Source: Erythroxylum novogranatense
Lineage: Eukaryota; Streptophyta; Magnoliopsida; Malpighiales; Erythroxylaceae
Assembly: GCA_029891385.1 (NCBI GenBank)
Contig: CM057233.1
Location: forward strand, 52,778,063-52,842,062
Direction: 5' to 3'
DNA length: 64,000 nucleotides
Translations under genes and position numbers: made by a program
Notes under the pieces: model-generated
Seen by the model: the letters and a program-made list of their open reading frames with translations, nothing else
Told to the model about the DNA's origin: nothing
Database searches by the model: none
Shown: positions 44,221 to 54,981 of the stretch, piece after piece
Layout of the letters: each line of letters opens with the position of its first letter
How positions within the stretch are numbered: the first letter of the stretch is position 1

Positions 44221-45118
44221 TGAATCACACGTTAATACAACACTTAGAAAACGATAATAGAATGCACGAGAAGGGAGGGTTGAATTGTGTATTCCCCTCT
44301 TCTTAAATCTTTTCAGAATTACTTGTTAGGAATAAAAAATCTTTACAGAATTTTTATTTATTCCGATTGATCAAATTTCTCAATACTATGTATATGAACA
44401 GTAAGTAATGATAAAATTTGAAACTAAAAACGAGATAGAGAGTAAGAGTGGTAGACACGCGAATTTATCCTGGTTCACCCCAAACCGTGGGCTACGTCTA
44501 GTCCTCAGAGTTTCTTATGAGATTTCACTATCTCTTCAATCGTTACAAGTATTCTTTCACGAGCCTCTTCAGGTCTCTACAACCAGTATTCTTTCACACT
44601 TAGCCTCTGCAGTTATCTGCACACTTTTTCTTTTCAGAAAAATATTTGAACACTTTGTTACAAGAAGATAGCTTTTCGGCTAGTTTGCACTTAATCGCTT
44701 TTCACTTTGTGTAATTTTTCTAAGATCGGCACTTTTCGGTTTCGACTTGACTTGAATTTATAGCCTTCGCCTCTAATCGCTTCTTGATTCTTGAATCTTG
44801 AATCTTTAATCTTTAAAGAAACTGTTAATCAGTTGAGTTACAGAACTTAACTCGAATCGACTCTTGCATCTGCTTTTTACTTCGCCTCAGATCTGCTTCA
44901 CATCTGCGTCTGCGTCTACTTTGCCTTTGCATTTATGCTCGCTTTGCATTTCGTCTGCGTCACTTTGCATTTGCGTCTGCGTCGCTTTTACATTTCGTGT
45001 ATCGTCTGCTTTGTATTTGCGTCAAGTCTCTTCTGCTTTTTTGTTTTTCTTGTATATGATCTCTCTTTGTTTGTTATACATCAAAATCATTTTTATGTAA
45101 AGTCATTTTGACTTAACA
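44221..45118 (-). mobile_element. 3' LTR of the SIRE-type element, about 0.9 kb
   Basis: Begins TGTTAAGTC right after the PPT (sense) and runs to about 44221; the far edge is uncertain (44221 or 44263, both giving CA ends). Contains a CG-containing repeat tract (44865-45040). ORFs at 44408-44671 and 44864-45100 are LTR sequence. Confidence 0.65.
44865..45040. repeat. irregular TTTGCATTTGCGTCTGCGTC repeat in the SIRE LTR
   Basis: On the plus strand variants of TTTGCRTYTGCGTC recur about eight times (for example 44903-44922, 44936-44960, 44965-44985). They form a CG-rich block inside the LTR. Confidence 0.7.
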
Positions 45119-45132
45119 ATCTCCCCCTTTTT
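45119..45132 (-). promoter_or_regulatory. polypurine tract of the SIRE-type element
   Basis: AAAAAGGGGGAGAT on the minus strand immediately before the LTR start TGTTAAG, as usual in SIRE elements. Confidence 0.85.
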
Positions 45133-45327
45133 GAATATAACAAATTACATACAAGAAAAGAAAACAGAACAAAGTAAATTTACAGATTTTGCAAAGTAGA
45201 AAAAAAAACTTATCTTTTTCCTTTCTTTGTCTGTTGTGGTCACACCTTCTTTGTCTTAACATCCTCTCCTTTTCTGTCGATTATCTTCTTTTCCTGCTCT
45301 CCCCCTATTTGTTATAAGCAAAAATGA

Positions 45328-47660
45328 TTAACGATTCTGGGTCTTCAGCAGTTCTGCTATCATCTTTCTCAGATCATTCACCGTCTCCTTCATGTCGTTG
45401 AGTTCACCTCGTAATCTGCTAACTTCATCTGGTGGATCAACCGACGAAGAGGCTTGATTAACTTCTGCTGATGGAGAAGCGAAAGGAATTGAAGTAGTGT
45501 AAGCATCAGAGGATGGGATGTAGTCTTCATTGATCTCAAAGGTAGGTGGACGAATGAATGTTTCAAATTTCAGAAGATCTAAATCAAAAGGAGCGGCAAA
45601 GATCAAGAATCGCCTTCCTTGCAGGGGTAGAGCTTGTGCTTCAATAGACAACGTATTAGACAAAGGGTTAATACGAAGAACTGTCTGAACGAGGAACTCA
45701 GTAAATATTCCTGTTCTTATTCTTCCCCATACTGGACAGTCTTCCTCACTATAAGTATGACTGCAGCTCACTTTATCCAACTTCTGTGCAAGCGTGCATG
45801 CTTCATCAATTTTTCGCACCTCTTCTGCAATTTGATCTGCGGACAGATCATCACTAGCATCATCTTTAGGATATAATTTTGATTTCCCCCTGGTAAAATA
45901 TTTTGGGTATCTTGGCTGTATATCCGTGCAACCATTATCTCTCGTATTTTTAGTGATTGGGAAAATAGTACACGGATGGCGTGGACGCTTTGTAGGATAT
46001 GGCATAGTAGCAAAGAAATCCCAAAGTATCATAGAAGATCTTTTCGCCTTCTTTGAGTAACTCCATGTGTTATGATTAATCACCATAGGTTGTACCACGC
46101 CTACTATCTTCTTCATTTGGTTGAACACCGATTGCAATAGCAGGTCTTCATCGTCTGGTAACTACTTCCACCATTTTGATCTTCAACTTCTGTTTCCTAA
46201 AAAACTTGTGGTAGTTGTATACCATTAGACACGATTTATCATCCTCTGAATCTGATACTGCTGTTGCTTCTTGATGTGTTTCATTAGGAGTCATCTGAAC
46301 CGGGCTTTCTTCTACTGGCTCCTCCTGTTGAGCAACAGGTGTTTCCTGAACCGTGCTTTCTTTAGCTGGTTCTTCTTCTTGTTGAACAATAGGGGTATCC
46401 TGAAATGTAAACTGCTCAGCTTCTGTTTCTACTTGAAAAGTATTGATAGTTTCTTTCTGTTGACTAACGTCCTCAGCAGGTGAAATGATCTTCTTTCGAC
46501 TAACCTTCTTAGTCTTTTTCTCTGCTTCAGTTAGTTTTACTGATTTCTTCATTGGAGATTTTCTTTTCTCAGATGTTGCTTTTCTCTTCCTTTCAGTCTC
46601 TTTGGATTTTCTGGCCGTATCTTCTTCCAGAATAGAGACTAAGGATCTTGTGGCACTAGGTGCACAAGATTTAGAAGTTTCTTCTTGACTCTGTTCTCTG
46701 GAAATCTTTTCTTCCTGTTGCCTCAGAGTCCTAATTCTTGGTGATCTCTTTGCTTTCTTCACAACTTCGTTCAAAAGACTTTCTCCTTGTCTCTTTGGCG
46801 CACTTTGTTTTGTCCTCTGAGATTGGCTTTCTTTGAAACGAGGACTCGCCATTTTCATGAGAGGTCTACCTAGCACTCTCCTTAGTTCAGCAGTAGGTGA
46901 TTTGATACTCACTGGAGACTGAGAACTTGAGACAGGAGTCTTCTTCAATACACGCTCCCCCTCAGTTCTTGACTTCCTTGAAGAGTCGGCTTGGTCTTTG
47001 TCTACTGTGTTCAGACCCATTCGCCGTATCGTGTGTGCATCGATCTTGCTCTTCACAGGAACAATTTGTCTGATCTTGTAGTGCGGGGCGAATCTCGATT
47101 CATAAAATCCTCGTCAAAATCATACCATAAGGATAACTGGTAGTTTCCTTTAACCCCTTAACCATATAGTGAAAGATTAAGAAGGGTAAATCTATGGGGC
47201 TTCGATTCAATAGGTAGAAAAGACATTGTTCATCCAGAGTGGTCACTAAATGTCTCGAACCGACTCTGGGTAGAATGCAATTAAACAAAATTGCGTGAAG
47301 CACCCTAGCCTTCTGAATCAAATTTGATGTCTTCCTCTCCTCGAAAGTTATTTGTGCCATATAGTTGCCTCTTGATATCTTCTTCTTTCATTCCTACCGA
47401 GGTCGTCCATCCAAATTTGGTAGACAATTTCTCCAACCGATGGACGATCGGTCACCTTCTTTATCAAATCCTTTGTTACAAGAATGTATATTCTCTCTAC
47501 AGAGGATACAATGGTGTTATCTATCGACGAGTTCTTCCGTAACTCATATACTTCATTCAGATAGATGGTTCTTGTATCTCGAAAGAAGTTCTTCCAACCA
47601 GCTCTTATGATTTCGGTTCTACATCCATGCCGTCTCTTCTTAGTGACTCAAAGTCCATAA
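45328..47660 (-). pseudogene. SIRE env-like ORF (ORF4), broken in three blocks
   Basis: Blocks in sense order: 47360-47100 (86 codons), 47056-46148 (302 codons) and 46137-45328 (269 codons), separated by short shifts or stops. The middle block is very rich in Lys, Glu, Ser and Gln, with imperfect repeats of QETPVAQQEE type (about residues 215-260). The last block ends in a strongly heptad-like segment (VSRLRGELNDMKETVNDL and on), a predicted coiled coil. This position and the C-terminal coiled coil match the env-like protein of SIRE elements; I see no signal peptide or clear transmembrane helix. A true envelope role has not been shown for this class. Confidence 0.7.
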
Positions 47661-47984
47661 GTCTTCCATAAACCATGGCGCTTCCATTGTATAGAGTGAA
47701 AAATATCTTCGAGAACTTTTGAGCGAAATGTTTTTGAGAGAATTGGTAAAGAGAGATGAATCGTCGGAGATGATGAAAAGATCGCTATAATTTCATCTTC
47801 GATCTACATATAGGGTTATGGTCCCGGGTTCTAGAATCATTAAGAACCTCGAGATTATCGATTTTCCTCCAAAATCTTTCTTGTGAGAGAGTTACCAATC
47901 AGAACTCAATGTAACTAACGCCGTTAGTTTCCACGTTACTTTAGCTTTGTTGCTCATTTAACATCACCATGTTAAGATTATGTC
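47661..47984. other. spacer between SIRE RNase H and env-like region
   Basis: No supported gene. On the minus strand a start-like ATG near 47682 (MEAPWFMEDLW) may begin the env-like ORF in a shifted frame. Confidence 0.35.
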
Positions 47985-48543
47985 TTATCTTCGAAACCGT
48001 TCTTTACTTAGTGGTTTAGTGAAGATGTCCGCCACCCAAGTTCTGCTTTCAACAAGCTGTAGAAGCACCACTTTCCTCTCGAACATAATCTCTCGTGAAG
48101 TGATGTCTCGACTTCTATATGCTTCACTCTGAATGTGAATTGATTCTTTGATAGATTTATTCTTATTGGTGTTGTCGCAATAAATTGGAATCTCCTCCTC
48201 TTTAACTGAATAGTCTTCAAGTCGATACTTGATCCACAACGTCTCGTGAGCAACAATCATGCGGCGATATATATTCTGCTTTCAATGGTTGATAGAGCAA
48301 TTGAGCTTTGTCTCTTGCTTGACGGAGACTAGATTTCCTCAGAAAATGACATCCTCCACTTGTGCTTTTTCTTTCGATTCTGCTCTCGGCATAATCCGCA
48401 TCGCAATATCCAATTAACCTGAAATCTTTACCTTTCTCAAACATTAAGCAAAGATCAGTAGTACCTGCGAGATATCTCAAAATTATTTTAACAAAGAATA
48501 ACATGAGACTCTTTAGGATCGGCTTGAAATCTTGCACAAGCAT
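47985..48543 (-). pseudogene. pol: SIRE RNase H, frameshifted
   Basis: The open block 48543-48217 reads ILRYLAGTTDLCLMFEKG, GYCDADYAESRIERKSTSGGCHFL; the next (48260-47985) reads DNTNKNKSIKE and WVADIFTKPLSKERF. Together they cover RNase H with its C-terminal signature; one shift near 48250 separates them. Confidence 0.85.
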
Positions 48544-49015
48544 ACATCGAACATAATATCCGCTCTACTTGCATGAAGATACAAGAAAGAACCGATCATC
48601 CCTCTATATAAGGTTTGATCCACCTTCTTACCAAGTTCGTCTTTCGACAAAAGGTTTAAAGGATGCATCGGAGTTGCCATAGGCTTCACATTATTCATAT
48701 CAAACTTATTCAACAACTCTTTCACATACTTTTGTTCATGAATGAAGATCTTCTCTTCGGTCTGCCTAACTTGCAACCCAAGAAAGAACTTTAACTCGCC
48801 CATCATACTCATTTCAAATTCTTTCTTCTTTAAGCTCTCAAACTTTAAACACAACTCTTTTGAAGTAGCACCAAAAATGATATCATCAACGTAGATCTGT
48901 ACTAAGATAAAATCATTCTGAAAACTCTTTCTAAAGAGAGTCTTATCAACTTGTCCTCTACTGAAACCATTCTCTATTAGGAAAGTACTCAGACGATCAT
49001 ACCAAGCTCTAGGAG
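48513..49015 (-). pseudogene. pol: SIRE reverse transcriptase C-terminal half
   Basis: Frame enters from the element D LTR: the first codons of the 171-codon ORF belong to that LTR, and SIRE sequence starts with PRAWYDRLSTF. Visible motifs: FILVQIYVDDIIFGAT (catalytic YVDD), MSMMGELKFFLGLQVRQ, PMATPMHPL, YRGMIGSFLYL. The fingers and palm N-terminus are missing because of the insertion. Confidence 0.9.
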
Positions 49016-51304
49016 TGTTAGGCCCCAAATTTTTATTTTCTTGAAGTTATTAAGTATGGATTTATTTTGATTTATGATTTATGGTTTAGTTTGATTTTAA
49101 TGAAATTATTAGTGGAAAATTAGAATTATTGAGTTTAGTATGGAGTAATATTTATGAAAGGGTAAAAATGAGTAAGGGCGAAATGGGCAAGATACTTAAG
49201 TTATGAGATTTTAGACTAAGTAAGGAAGGGTATTTTGGTCCTTGTGCATCTTAGGGTTTAAGGATTAAAAGAAAAGAAATAGAAAAGAGGAAGAAAGGGA
49301 AAAATAGAAAGAAGGGAAACGAAGGAGAGAGTCGGCAGTGAGAGGAGAGGAAGAAGAGGAAAAAAGGAGAAAGCTTAGGTTTGAGGATTTTCGACAGATT
49401 TCAAGCATCCTTAAGGTAAGTTATACTCTTCTACTCTTGTTTAGGTTGAATCTAACCTTAGTTTTGCTTGGATTGAGGGAGAAATCGTTGTTTTAGGGTT
49501 TATGGTGAAGATTTGTAGATTTACTTGGGTTGTTGTGTTTTTGATGTTTTTGGTGTTAGAATAAGTTTAGAATGATAGTATATGACTTGATTCATGGTTT
49601 AGATATGTTGTAGTTGAGAAAGGAAAGGATTAAGAGTCGGAGATGTTGAAGATCTGTCGAAAATCTGGGTTCGGAACCCCGCACGTCGCGACGAGTTTCA
49701 AGGCTGCACGCCGCGACGTGTGCAAGGGCCGCACGCCGCGATGTGCGATAGAGGGCCGCACGCCGCGACGTGCGAGACCGCACGCCGTGGTGTGCCAGGC
49801 CGCTCGTCGCGGCGAGGCCAGTTTTTCCAGCAGAAATATTTTTAGTGTTTTGATCATATCTTTTGCTACAGAAGTCCTTTTGGGGGGATTTTAGAGGCGT
49901 TGTGAACTAGAGAGATAGATCTACAAGTCTTATGAAGTGATGAAGTGATGATTTTGTTTCTAAGAATATGGAATTTCGGATGGAAGTTAAGAATGGAACT
50001 TTTGTTTCAGCATGAATTATTGAATGGGATTTTGGTTCTTTTTTTAGGAGAGCAAGAGAGACAAGAGGATCAAGAGGCTCAAGAGGAAACTCATTCCTAG
50101 GCAAGAAAAGCAAAGAATTCAGGTGGGTTCATGTTTATAATGGAGTAATTAAGTACTCATTGTTTAGTTCAAATCAAGCCAGATCTCATGCATTTACATT
50201 ACATCATCCACGATCGCATTGCATACTACCATGAATGATTATTTTCTGCTATGTGTTTTGCATTCATGATTATTATCAAGAATTTTCACAAATGAGTGTT
50301 CTCCTTTTTACGAATACAAGTACATGAATTCAAGTATTACGAAATACATGACCAGCAAGTTTACAAGCAAGATTACAAGCAAGTGCCAGTTTGGCAAACA
50401 AGTTTACAAGAATATGAATTATGCATACTTATGTGGGTTTGTGGTGTCCCTCACGATAGTCAAGTGCACATTGACTCACGAAAAGGCTTCTCCCGCCTGC
50501 CCGACTGTGGCACAGGGTTATCCCACAAGGATTCCCTCATGAAACTACGTCTACACATCAAGATTTCGATGGCATGTGTAGTACGTCACGAACCCGGGAC
50601 ACCCAAACCATCATGTTATGTGTTATGATTTGTTATGTGCCATGCATCATGATTTGTTCAAGAATCAAGCATTTTTCAAGACAAAGACACATACATGATC
50701 AATGACTATGATTTCAGCAAGTATCACGACAATGAGATATTTTGAATATTTTTGCTTATTGTTATATTATAAATATGTTCCCACGAGCTTTATAGCTCAC
50801 CCCCTCTAATCTCCCCCATACAGGTGACGAGCCAGAGATCAAGTGAGTCACGATGCGGCATCCTCCGCCTCATTGTGTTGCGTTTATTGTTTTTAAATGT
50901 TATGTTTTGGACGACAAGACTTTAGTTACATTTCAATTATCATTGGATCAAGAGTGTTTTAGATTTTTGGCTCTTGAATTCAAAGTTGTAAGTTGCTATG
51001 AGACATTCTTCAAGGTTTATGAAACTCATCTTTTGGAGCATTAATATGTTTGTTTTAAAGATTATAAGCACGTTTGAGTATGCTCATGACGGGTCCATTC
51101 CATTTCAATGGGTTCCTTCCGACTTGTTAATTTACATGTTAGCCTTGTTTATTAAGTATCATGAAAGCGGGTTTTCAAGTATGTTTTTCCGGACCCATAA
51201 GTCTTCCGCGGGTCTTTTTCCCGAAATGTATTATTAGCACGTTTTAGCAGGTTGCACGGCACACTCTCATGTCCGACGTTGGGCTCCGGCAGCGGGGTCC
51301 AATA
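49016..51304 (+). mobile_element. 5' LTR of element D, 2289 bp
   Basis: Starts TGTTAGGCCCCAAA and ends GGGGTCCAATA, the last CA apparently mutated to TA. The start and a core block (50418-50600) match the minus-strand solo LTR at 2124-5338. Holds a palindromic island (49675-49815). A purine-rich leader-like tract is at 49260-49380. Confidence 0.85.
49675..49815. repeat. palindromic word island of element D LTR, six copies
   Basis: Six variants of GCACGCCGCGACGTGC in 130 bp: GCACGTCGCGACGAG, GCACGCCGCGACGTG, GCACGCCGCGATGTGC, GCACGCCGCGACGTGC, GCACGCCGTGGTGTGC and GCTCGTCGCGGCGAG. Each is near-palindromic. GC content is far above the surroundings. Overlapping ORFs at 49592-49894 on both strands are products of the repeat. 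Confidence 0.85.
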
Positions 51305-51307
51305 TGT

Positions 51308-51320
51308 TTGGTATCAGAGC
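51308..51320 (+). promoter_or_regulatory. primer binding site of element D, initiator tRNA-Met type
   Basis: TTGGTATCAGAGC, complementary to the 3' end of plant initiator tRNA-Met, three bases after the LTR end. Confidence 0.9.
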
Positions 51321-51465
51321 GCCTAGGTTTTTGATCTAGGGCTGCATGACATTGCTTTCAAGAAATAACTTGCATTGTTTTACACGATTAGAACTGTTTT
51401 CACATATTTTGAAAATTGTCGTACTTGAACTAAAATTTTCAATGGTTTTCTATCAAGGAGTGAAA

Positions 51466-52623
51466 ATGCCACCTCGAAGGAGAACTCAGGGAGCTATGAC
51501 TCGATCTCATTCTCGTCAGGGGAGTACGGATGAATCCCATGTTCCTCAGGATGCCGGGACACATTCTGTTCCGATTTCAGAGGCACCTAGTTTGCCACAA
51601 GAAGTGCCTCCTCCACCTCCTCCTATGCCTCAGGGAACTCCCATGGATCCGAGTTTCTTTCAAGCCTTTGCTCAGGCTTTCACGTATGCCATGAGACAGG
51701 GATCGCAGATGCTGATGCAAGCTCCAGTAGACAGGAGTGGACAGTATGACAAGCTCCGGAAGTTTGGGGTTGTGGATTTCAGTGGGACTACAAATCTAGA
51801 AGAGGCTGAAGCTTGGTTGAAGAGGACCGAGAGGGTTCTAGTTCAGATGAGACGCTCAGACGAGGATAAGCTGGATTATGCAGTAAGTTTGTTGCAGGGT
51901 GATGCACTGCATTGGTGGGAATTAGTGCCCCACAGTCAGGTTGTTGCTTCGGTGCTGTCATGGAGGGACTTTGTGGAAGTGTTTAGAAAGAAGTATCTCT
52001 CCAGGGTGTATGTGCAAGATAAAGCCAGAGAGTTTCTGAATCTTATACAGAGGGACATGAGTGTGAGCGAGTATGAGATGAAGTTCACACAACTTTCTCG
52101 ATATGCAGGCAACATTGTGGCAACAGAGGAAGACAAGTGCCGCAAGTTTGAGGGAGGTCTTCACTTAGGAATCAGGGAGAAAGTCCTGATCCATAATTTC
52201 TGTGACTATCAGAAGTTAGTGGATGCTGCTCTCCAGGCTGAGAAGCTGGAGAATATCAGGAATGAAGCGAACAAGAAAAGGAAGAATATGGAGCAGAGTT
52301 TCAGAAAGGGTGCTAGTGCTCCATTGCCTGAGAGGAGCACGAGGAGCGCTCATAGTCAGAGTGAAGTAGGTAGCAGTGGGGCTACCAGGAACAAGCAGGT
52401 CAGGGCTGTTTCAGGCCAAGCCTCTAATGTGGGAGGCACAGGTAGGGCTGGAAGGAGCGGGTTCACCTACCCGTTATGTGATCAGTGTGGGAAGCATCAC
52501 CAGGGAGAGTGCCTCAGATCACTTGGCGTTTGTTTCAATCACGGAGAAGGGCATATAGCCAAGCATTGCCCACGAGCACCGAGACGGAGGGGTCACGATT
52601 TGAGCTCTAAACTGCAGAGATAG
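51466..52623 (+). CDS. gag: Tekay gag polyprotein, 385 aa
   Basis: The longest clean frame in the window. I start at MPPRRRTQGAMTRSHS (51466), the usual Tekay start, not at the ATG 40 codons upstream in the leader. Residues about 45-65 are proline-rich; the Retrotrans_gag capsid domain spans about 80-240 (FSGTTNLEEAEAWLKRTE, LLQGDALHWWELV, FRKKYLSRVYVQDKAREFL, LSRYAGNIV, CRKFEGGLH). The C-terminal third is basic and serine/glycine-rich, with a first CDQCGKHHQGEC motif and a damaged second knuckle, CFNHGEGHIAKHC. There the family has C-x2-C-x4-H-x4-C; here the second Cys is His and one residue is lost. The frame ends at TAG 52621 before protease, where the family usually continues. RNA packaging would likely be impaired. 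Confidence 0.85.
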   Translation: MPPRRRTQGAMTRSHSRQGSTDESHVPQDAGTHSVPISEAPSLPQEVPPPPPPMPQGTPMDPSFFQAFAQAFTYAMRQGSQMLMQAPVDRSGQYDKLRKFGVVDFSGTTNLEEAEAWLKRTERVLVQMRRSDEDKLDYAVSLLQGDALHWWELVPHSQVVASVLSWRDFVEVFRKKYLSRVYVQDKAREFLNLIQRDMSVSEYEMKFTQLSRYAGNIVATEEDKCRKFEGGLHLGIREKVLIHNFCDYQKLVDAALQAEKLENIRNEANKKRKNMEQSFRKGASAPLPERSTRSAHSQSEVGSSGATRNKQVRAVSGQASNVGGTGRAGRSGFTYPLCDQCGKHHQGECLRSLGVCFNHGEGHIAKHCPRAPRRRGHDLSSKLQR

Positions 52624-53828
52624 TGGGAACCGTGCCGATTCTTGAGGTAGCGATTACGGGACTGCGAGGAAGATTGTTCCTCCAGAAGGCCAAGGGTCAG
52701 CGCCAAGAAGTGTTTGCCATGACGGGGAGGAAGCTGCAGCCGCTTTGAGGTTGTCACGGGTATGACTTGATTATTTGATTCAGCAGTATTTGTGTTGATT
52801 GATTCTGGTTCCACGCACTCTTTTGTTTCTGCTAGCATAGCATTGCATGGTGTGAATTATGTTTGTTAGTACTCCTCTAGGGAGGAATGTGGTGATCAGT
52901 CAGGTGTATGAGCAGTGTGAGCTTTTCATAGATGGTGCTAGATTGGTAGTGGACTTACTACCGCTAGACCTTAGAGGGTTAGATGTTATCCTGGGGATGG
53001 ATACTATAGAAAAGTATCTGGCCAAGCTTGATTGTGGTCAGAAAGAGGTAGAGTTTGATCTAGGCAATGGTGAGAAGGTGATCTTCAGAGGGGACAGGAA
53101 GACACCATCACCAAGACTGATTTCAGCTATGTTAGCTGAAAGGATGATCGGCCAGGGATGTGAAGCTTTCTTGGCGCATGTTGTAGATGCTGATGTGCAT
53201 GAAGGGAAGCTAGAGGATTTCCCGGTTGTGAGGGAGTTTCCAGATGTGTTCCCAGATGAGTTACCAGGTTTGTCGCCGGTGAGGGAAATCGAGTTTGCCA
53301 TTGACTTGATTCCCGGAACCGCGCCTATTTCTATCCCGCCTTACAGGATGGCTCCAGCTGAGTTGAGGGAGCTTAAGGAACAGTTGGAGGAACTGTTAGA
53401 GAAGGGGTATGTCAGGCCTAGTTCGTCTCCTTGGGGAGCACCAGTGCTGTTTGTTAAGAAGAATGATGGATCATGGCGGATGTGCATTGACTATCGGAGG
53501 CTTAACAAGGTGACAATTAAGAATAAGTATCCGTTGTCACGGATTGATGATTTGTTTGACCAGCTGCAGGGAGCTAGGGTCTTCTCCAAGATTGATCTCA
53601 GGTCGGGCTATCATCAGCTCAGAATCAAGGAGTCTGATGTAAGCAAGACAGCATTCAGGACCCGTTATGGGCACTATGAGTTTTTGGTTATGCCATTCGG
53701 TTTAACCAATGCTCCAGCTGCTTTCATGGATCTTATGAATAGGGTTTTCAGGGAATTTCTGGATCAGTTTGTCATAGTGTTTATAGATGACATTCTGGTG
53801 TATTCTAAGAGTGAAGGAGATCATGAGG
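52624..53828 (+). pseudogene. pol: element D protease and reverse transcriptase (first part)
   Basis: The protease active site LIDSGSTHSF is at 52795-52824 (DSG at 52801-52809), but it is out of frame with the open block that starts at 52859 (340 codons). That block gives the protease end ([10 protein letters not shown]), the linker ([13 protein letters not shown]), and [57 protein letters not shown] and [10 protein letters not shown] with FIDD at 53780-53791. After residue 323 the copia element E interrupts it at 53829. The catalytic residues of both enzymes remain; the frame break and the insertion prevent expression as one protein. Confidence 0.85.
53824..53828. repeat. target-site duplication TGAGG of element E, left copy
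   Basis: TGAGG before TGTTGGAG at 53829; repeated exactly at 62366-62370 after TCCAACA. Confidence 0.9.
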
Positions 53829-54967
53829 TGTTGGAGTTATGTAAATATAGTGCCCTGGAAAGCAAGTGTATTTACATGTAACTTTATCTTCTTCAGTTAC
53901 AGTTTTGTAATGAAAATATTTATTATTAATAAAACAAAAGAGTTTGGTTTTATCTGTATGATGGGCTTATACTAATTAATGGTTAATTGGAAGCCCATAT
54001 GTTCATTTAGAAATGGGCTTGTTTTGGTTTAATGTAATTGATTAGATTAATTATATTAAAACAATTTTTTTTTAAATGGAGAAGAAGCAATTTCGAAATT
54101 GTGTTAGGTTAGATGTGTAACCACATTTTGACATTAAAATACTAAATAAAGATGGTCTTTATTATGGTTCATCATTATTAAATGGAGTTATGAACTTACC
54201 ATTAAATGGTTTAATGGTTGGCTTTTAATGTTGGCATGTAACCTATTTGCATTCATTAGATTAAAGATGAAAGATGTGCATTAGATGGACCATCTTCCTT
54301 CTTTCTTCTTGCCAAAACCGAAATGGGTATTCAATTATAGGTTATGGTCTTTTCAAATAGCCATTTTAAAGATAAATGAAGTAAGTCTCATTTATTGGCT
54401 ATTTGATGAGTGATTAATGTAAGTGATGCATTGGATGCCTCTCACTCTTTCCATTCATGCATATTTCGAAATTGAGATGTAAGAAAGGGTTCTTGCATGG
54501 TTTTAGACATTCTCTCCTTTCATGCAAGGTAGAACCGAAATTCCTAAGTGAAAGAATTGAAAGAGTTTCAATTTTGGTTCTTTTCTTCTAAGAAAATCTC
54601 CTCTAAATATTTCTTCTCCTTTCCCACCAAAGGATTTTGTTAACCTAGTTGTCCTTGAAGAACAAGTGGTAAATCTAATTGGTTGAGGATACTACAATAA
54701 GGAAGAAGATAGATTGCTAAAGGAAAAGACTCAAAGGCAAAGGATTTGGATATAAGAAGGAGAGGATAAGCGCGAGGATTTAAAGTCATGGCGAAGGAGT
54801 CGGTAATTCCTTTATCTTGTTCTTTGTTTTATTATCCTTATACCATATCATGTATGGATTAGCATGTTGATTTGGATATATTGCTTCCGCTGCAAGATGA
54901 TTTCTTAAAAAGTTTTGAAATCTATCGTTTCTCCATACTAAGCATGCTTTCTTTTTCCGATCCAACA
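53829..54967 (+). mobile_element. 5' LTR of element E, with internal deletion
   Basis: Identical in plan to 60269-62365 but lacks the segment equivalent to 60401-61356 (956 bp). The junction is at about 53961, where ATGA occurs at both edges of the missing segment. Confidence 0.9.
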
Positions 54968-54969
54968 AT

Positions 54970-54981
54970 TGGTATCAGAGC
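54970..54981 (+). promoter_or_regulatory. primer binding site of element E, initiator tRNA-Met type
   Basis: TGGTATCAGAGC, two bases after the LTR end. Confidence 0.9.

Larger units (their letters stand above)
44221..49015 (-). mobile_element. SIRE-type Ty1/copia element, 3' part only
   Basis: Minus-strand order: RT, RNase H, env-like region (47660-45328), PPT, 3' LTR. The extra ORF after RNase H and the RT sequence are characteristic of the SIRE/Maximus lineage. It is cut at 49015/49016, inside RT, by the LTR of element D. Its 5' half is not in this window to the right of D as far as it can be seen. Confidence 0.8.

Noticed and set aside
44408..45100. ORFs of 87 and 78 codons
   Set aside because: They are antisense readings of the SIRE LTR, the second largely made of TTTGCGTCTGCGTC repeats.
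49592..49894. ORFs of 63-83 codons rich in Arg and Ala on both strands
   Set aside because: They are generated by the palindromic GCACGCCGCGACGTGC repeats and read similarly in both directions.
51308..51320. Matches to tRNA-Met (also at 54970)
   Set aside because: Only the 12-13 nt complementary to the tRNA 3' end are present; these are primer binding sites, not tRNA genes.
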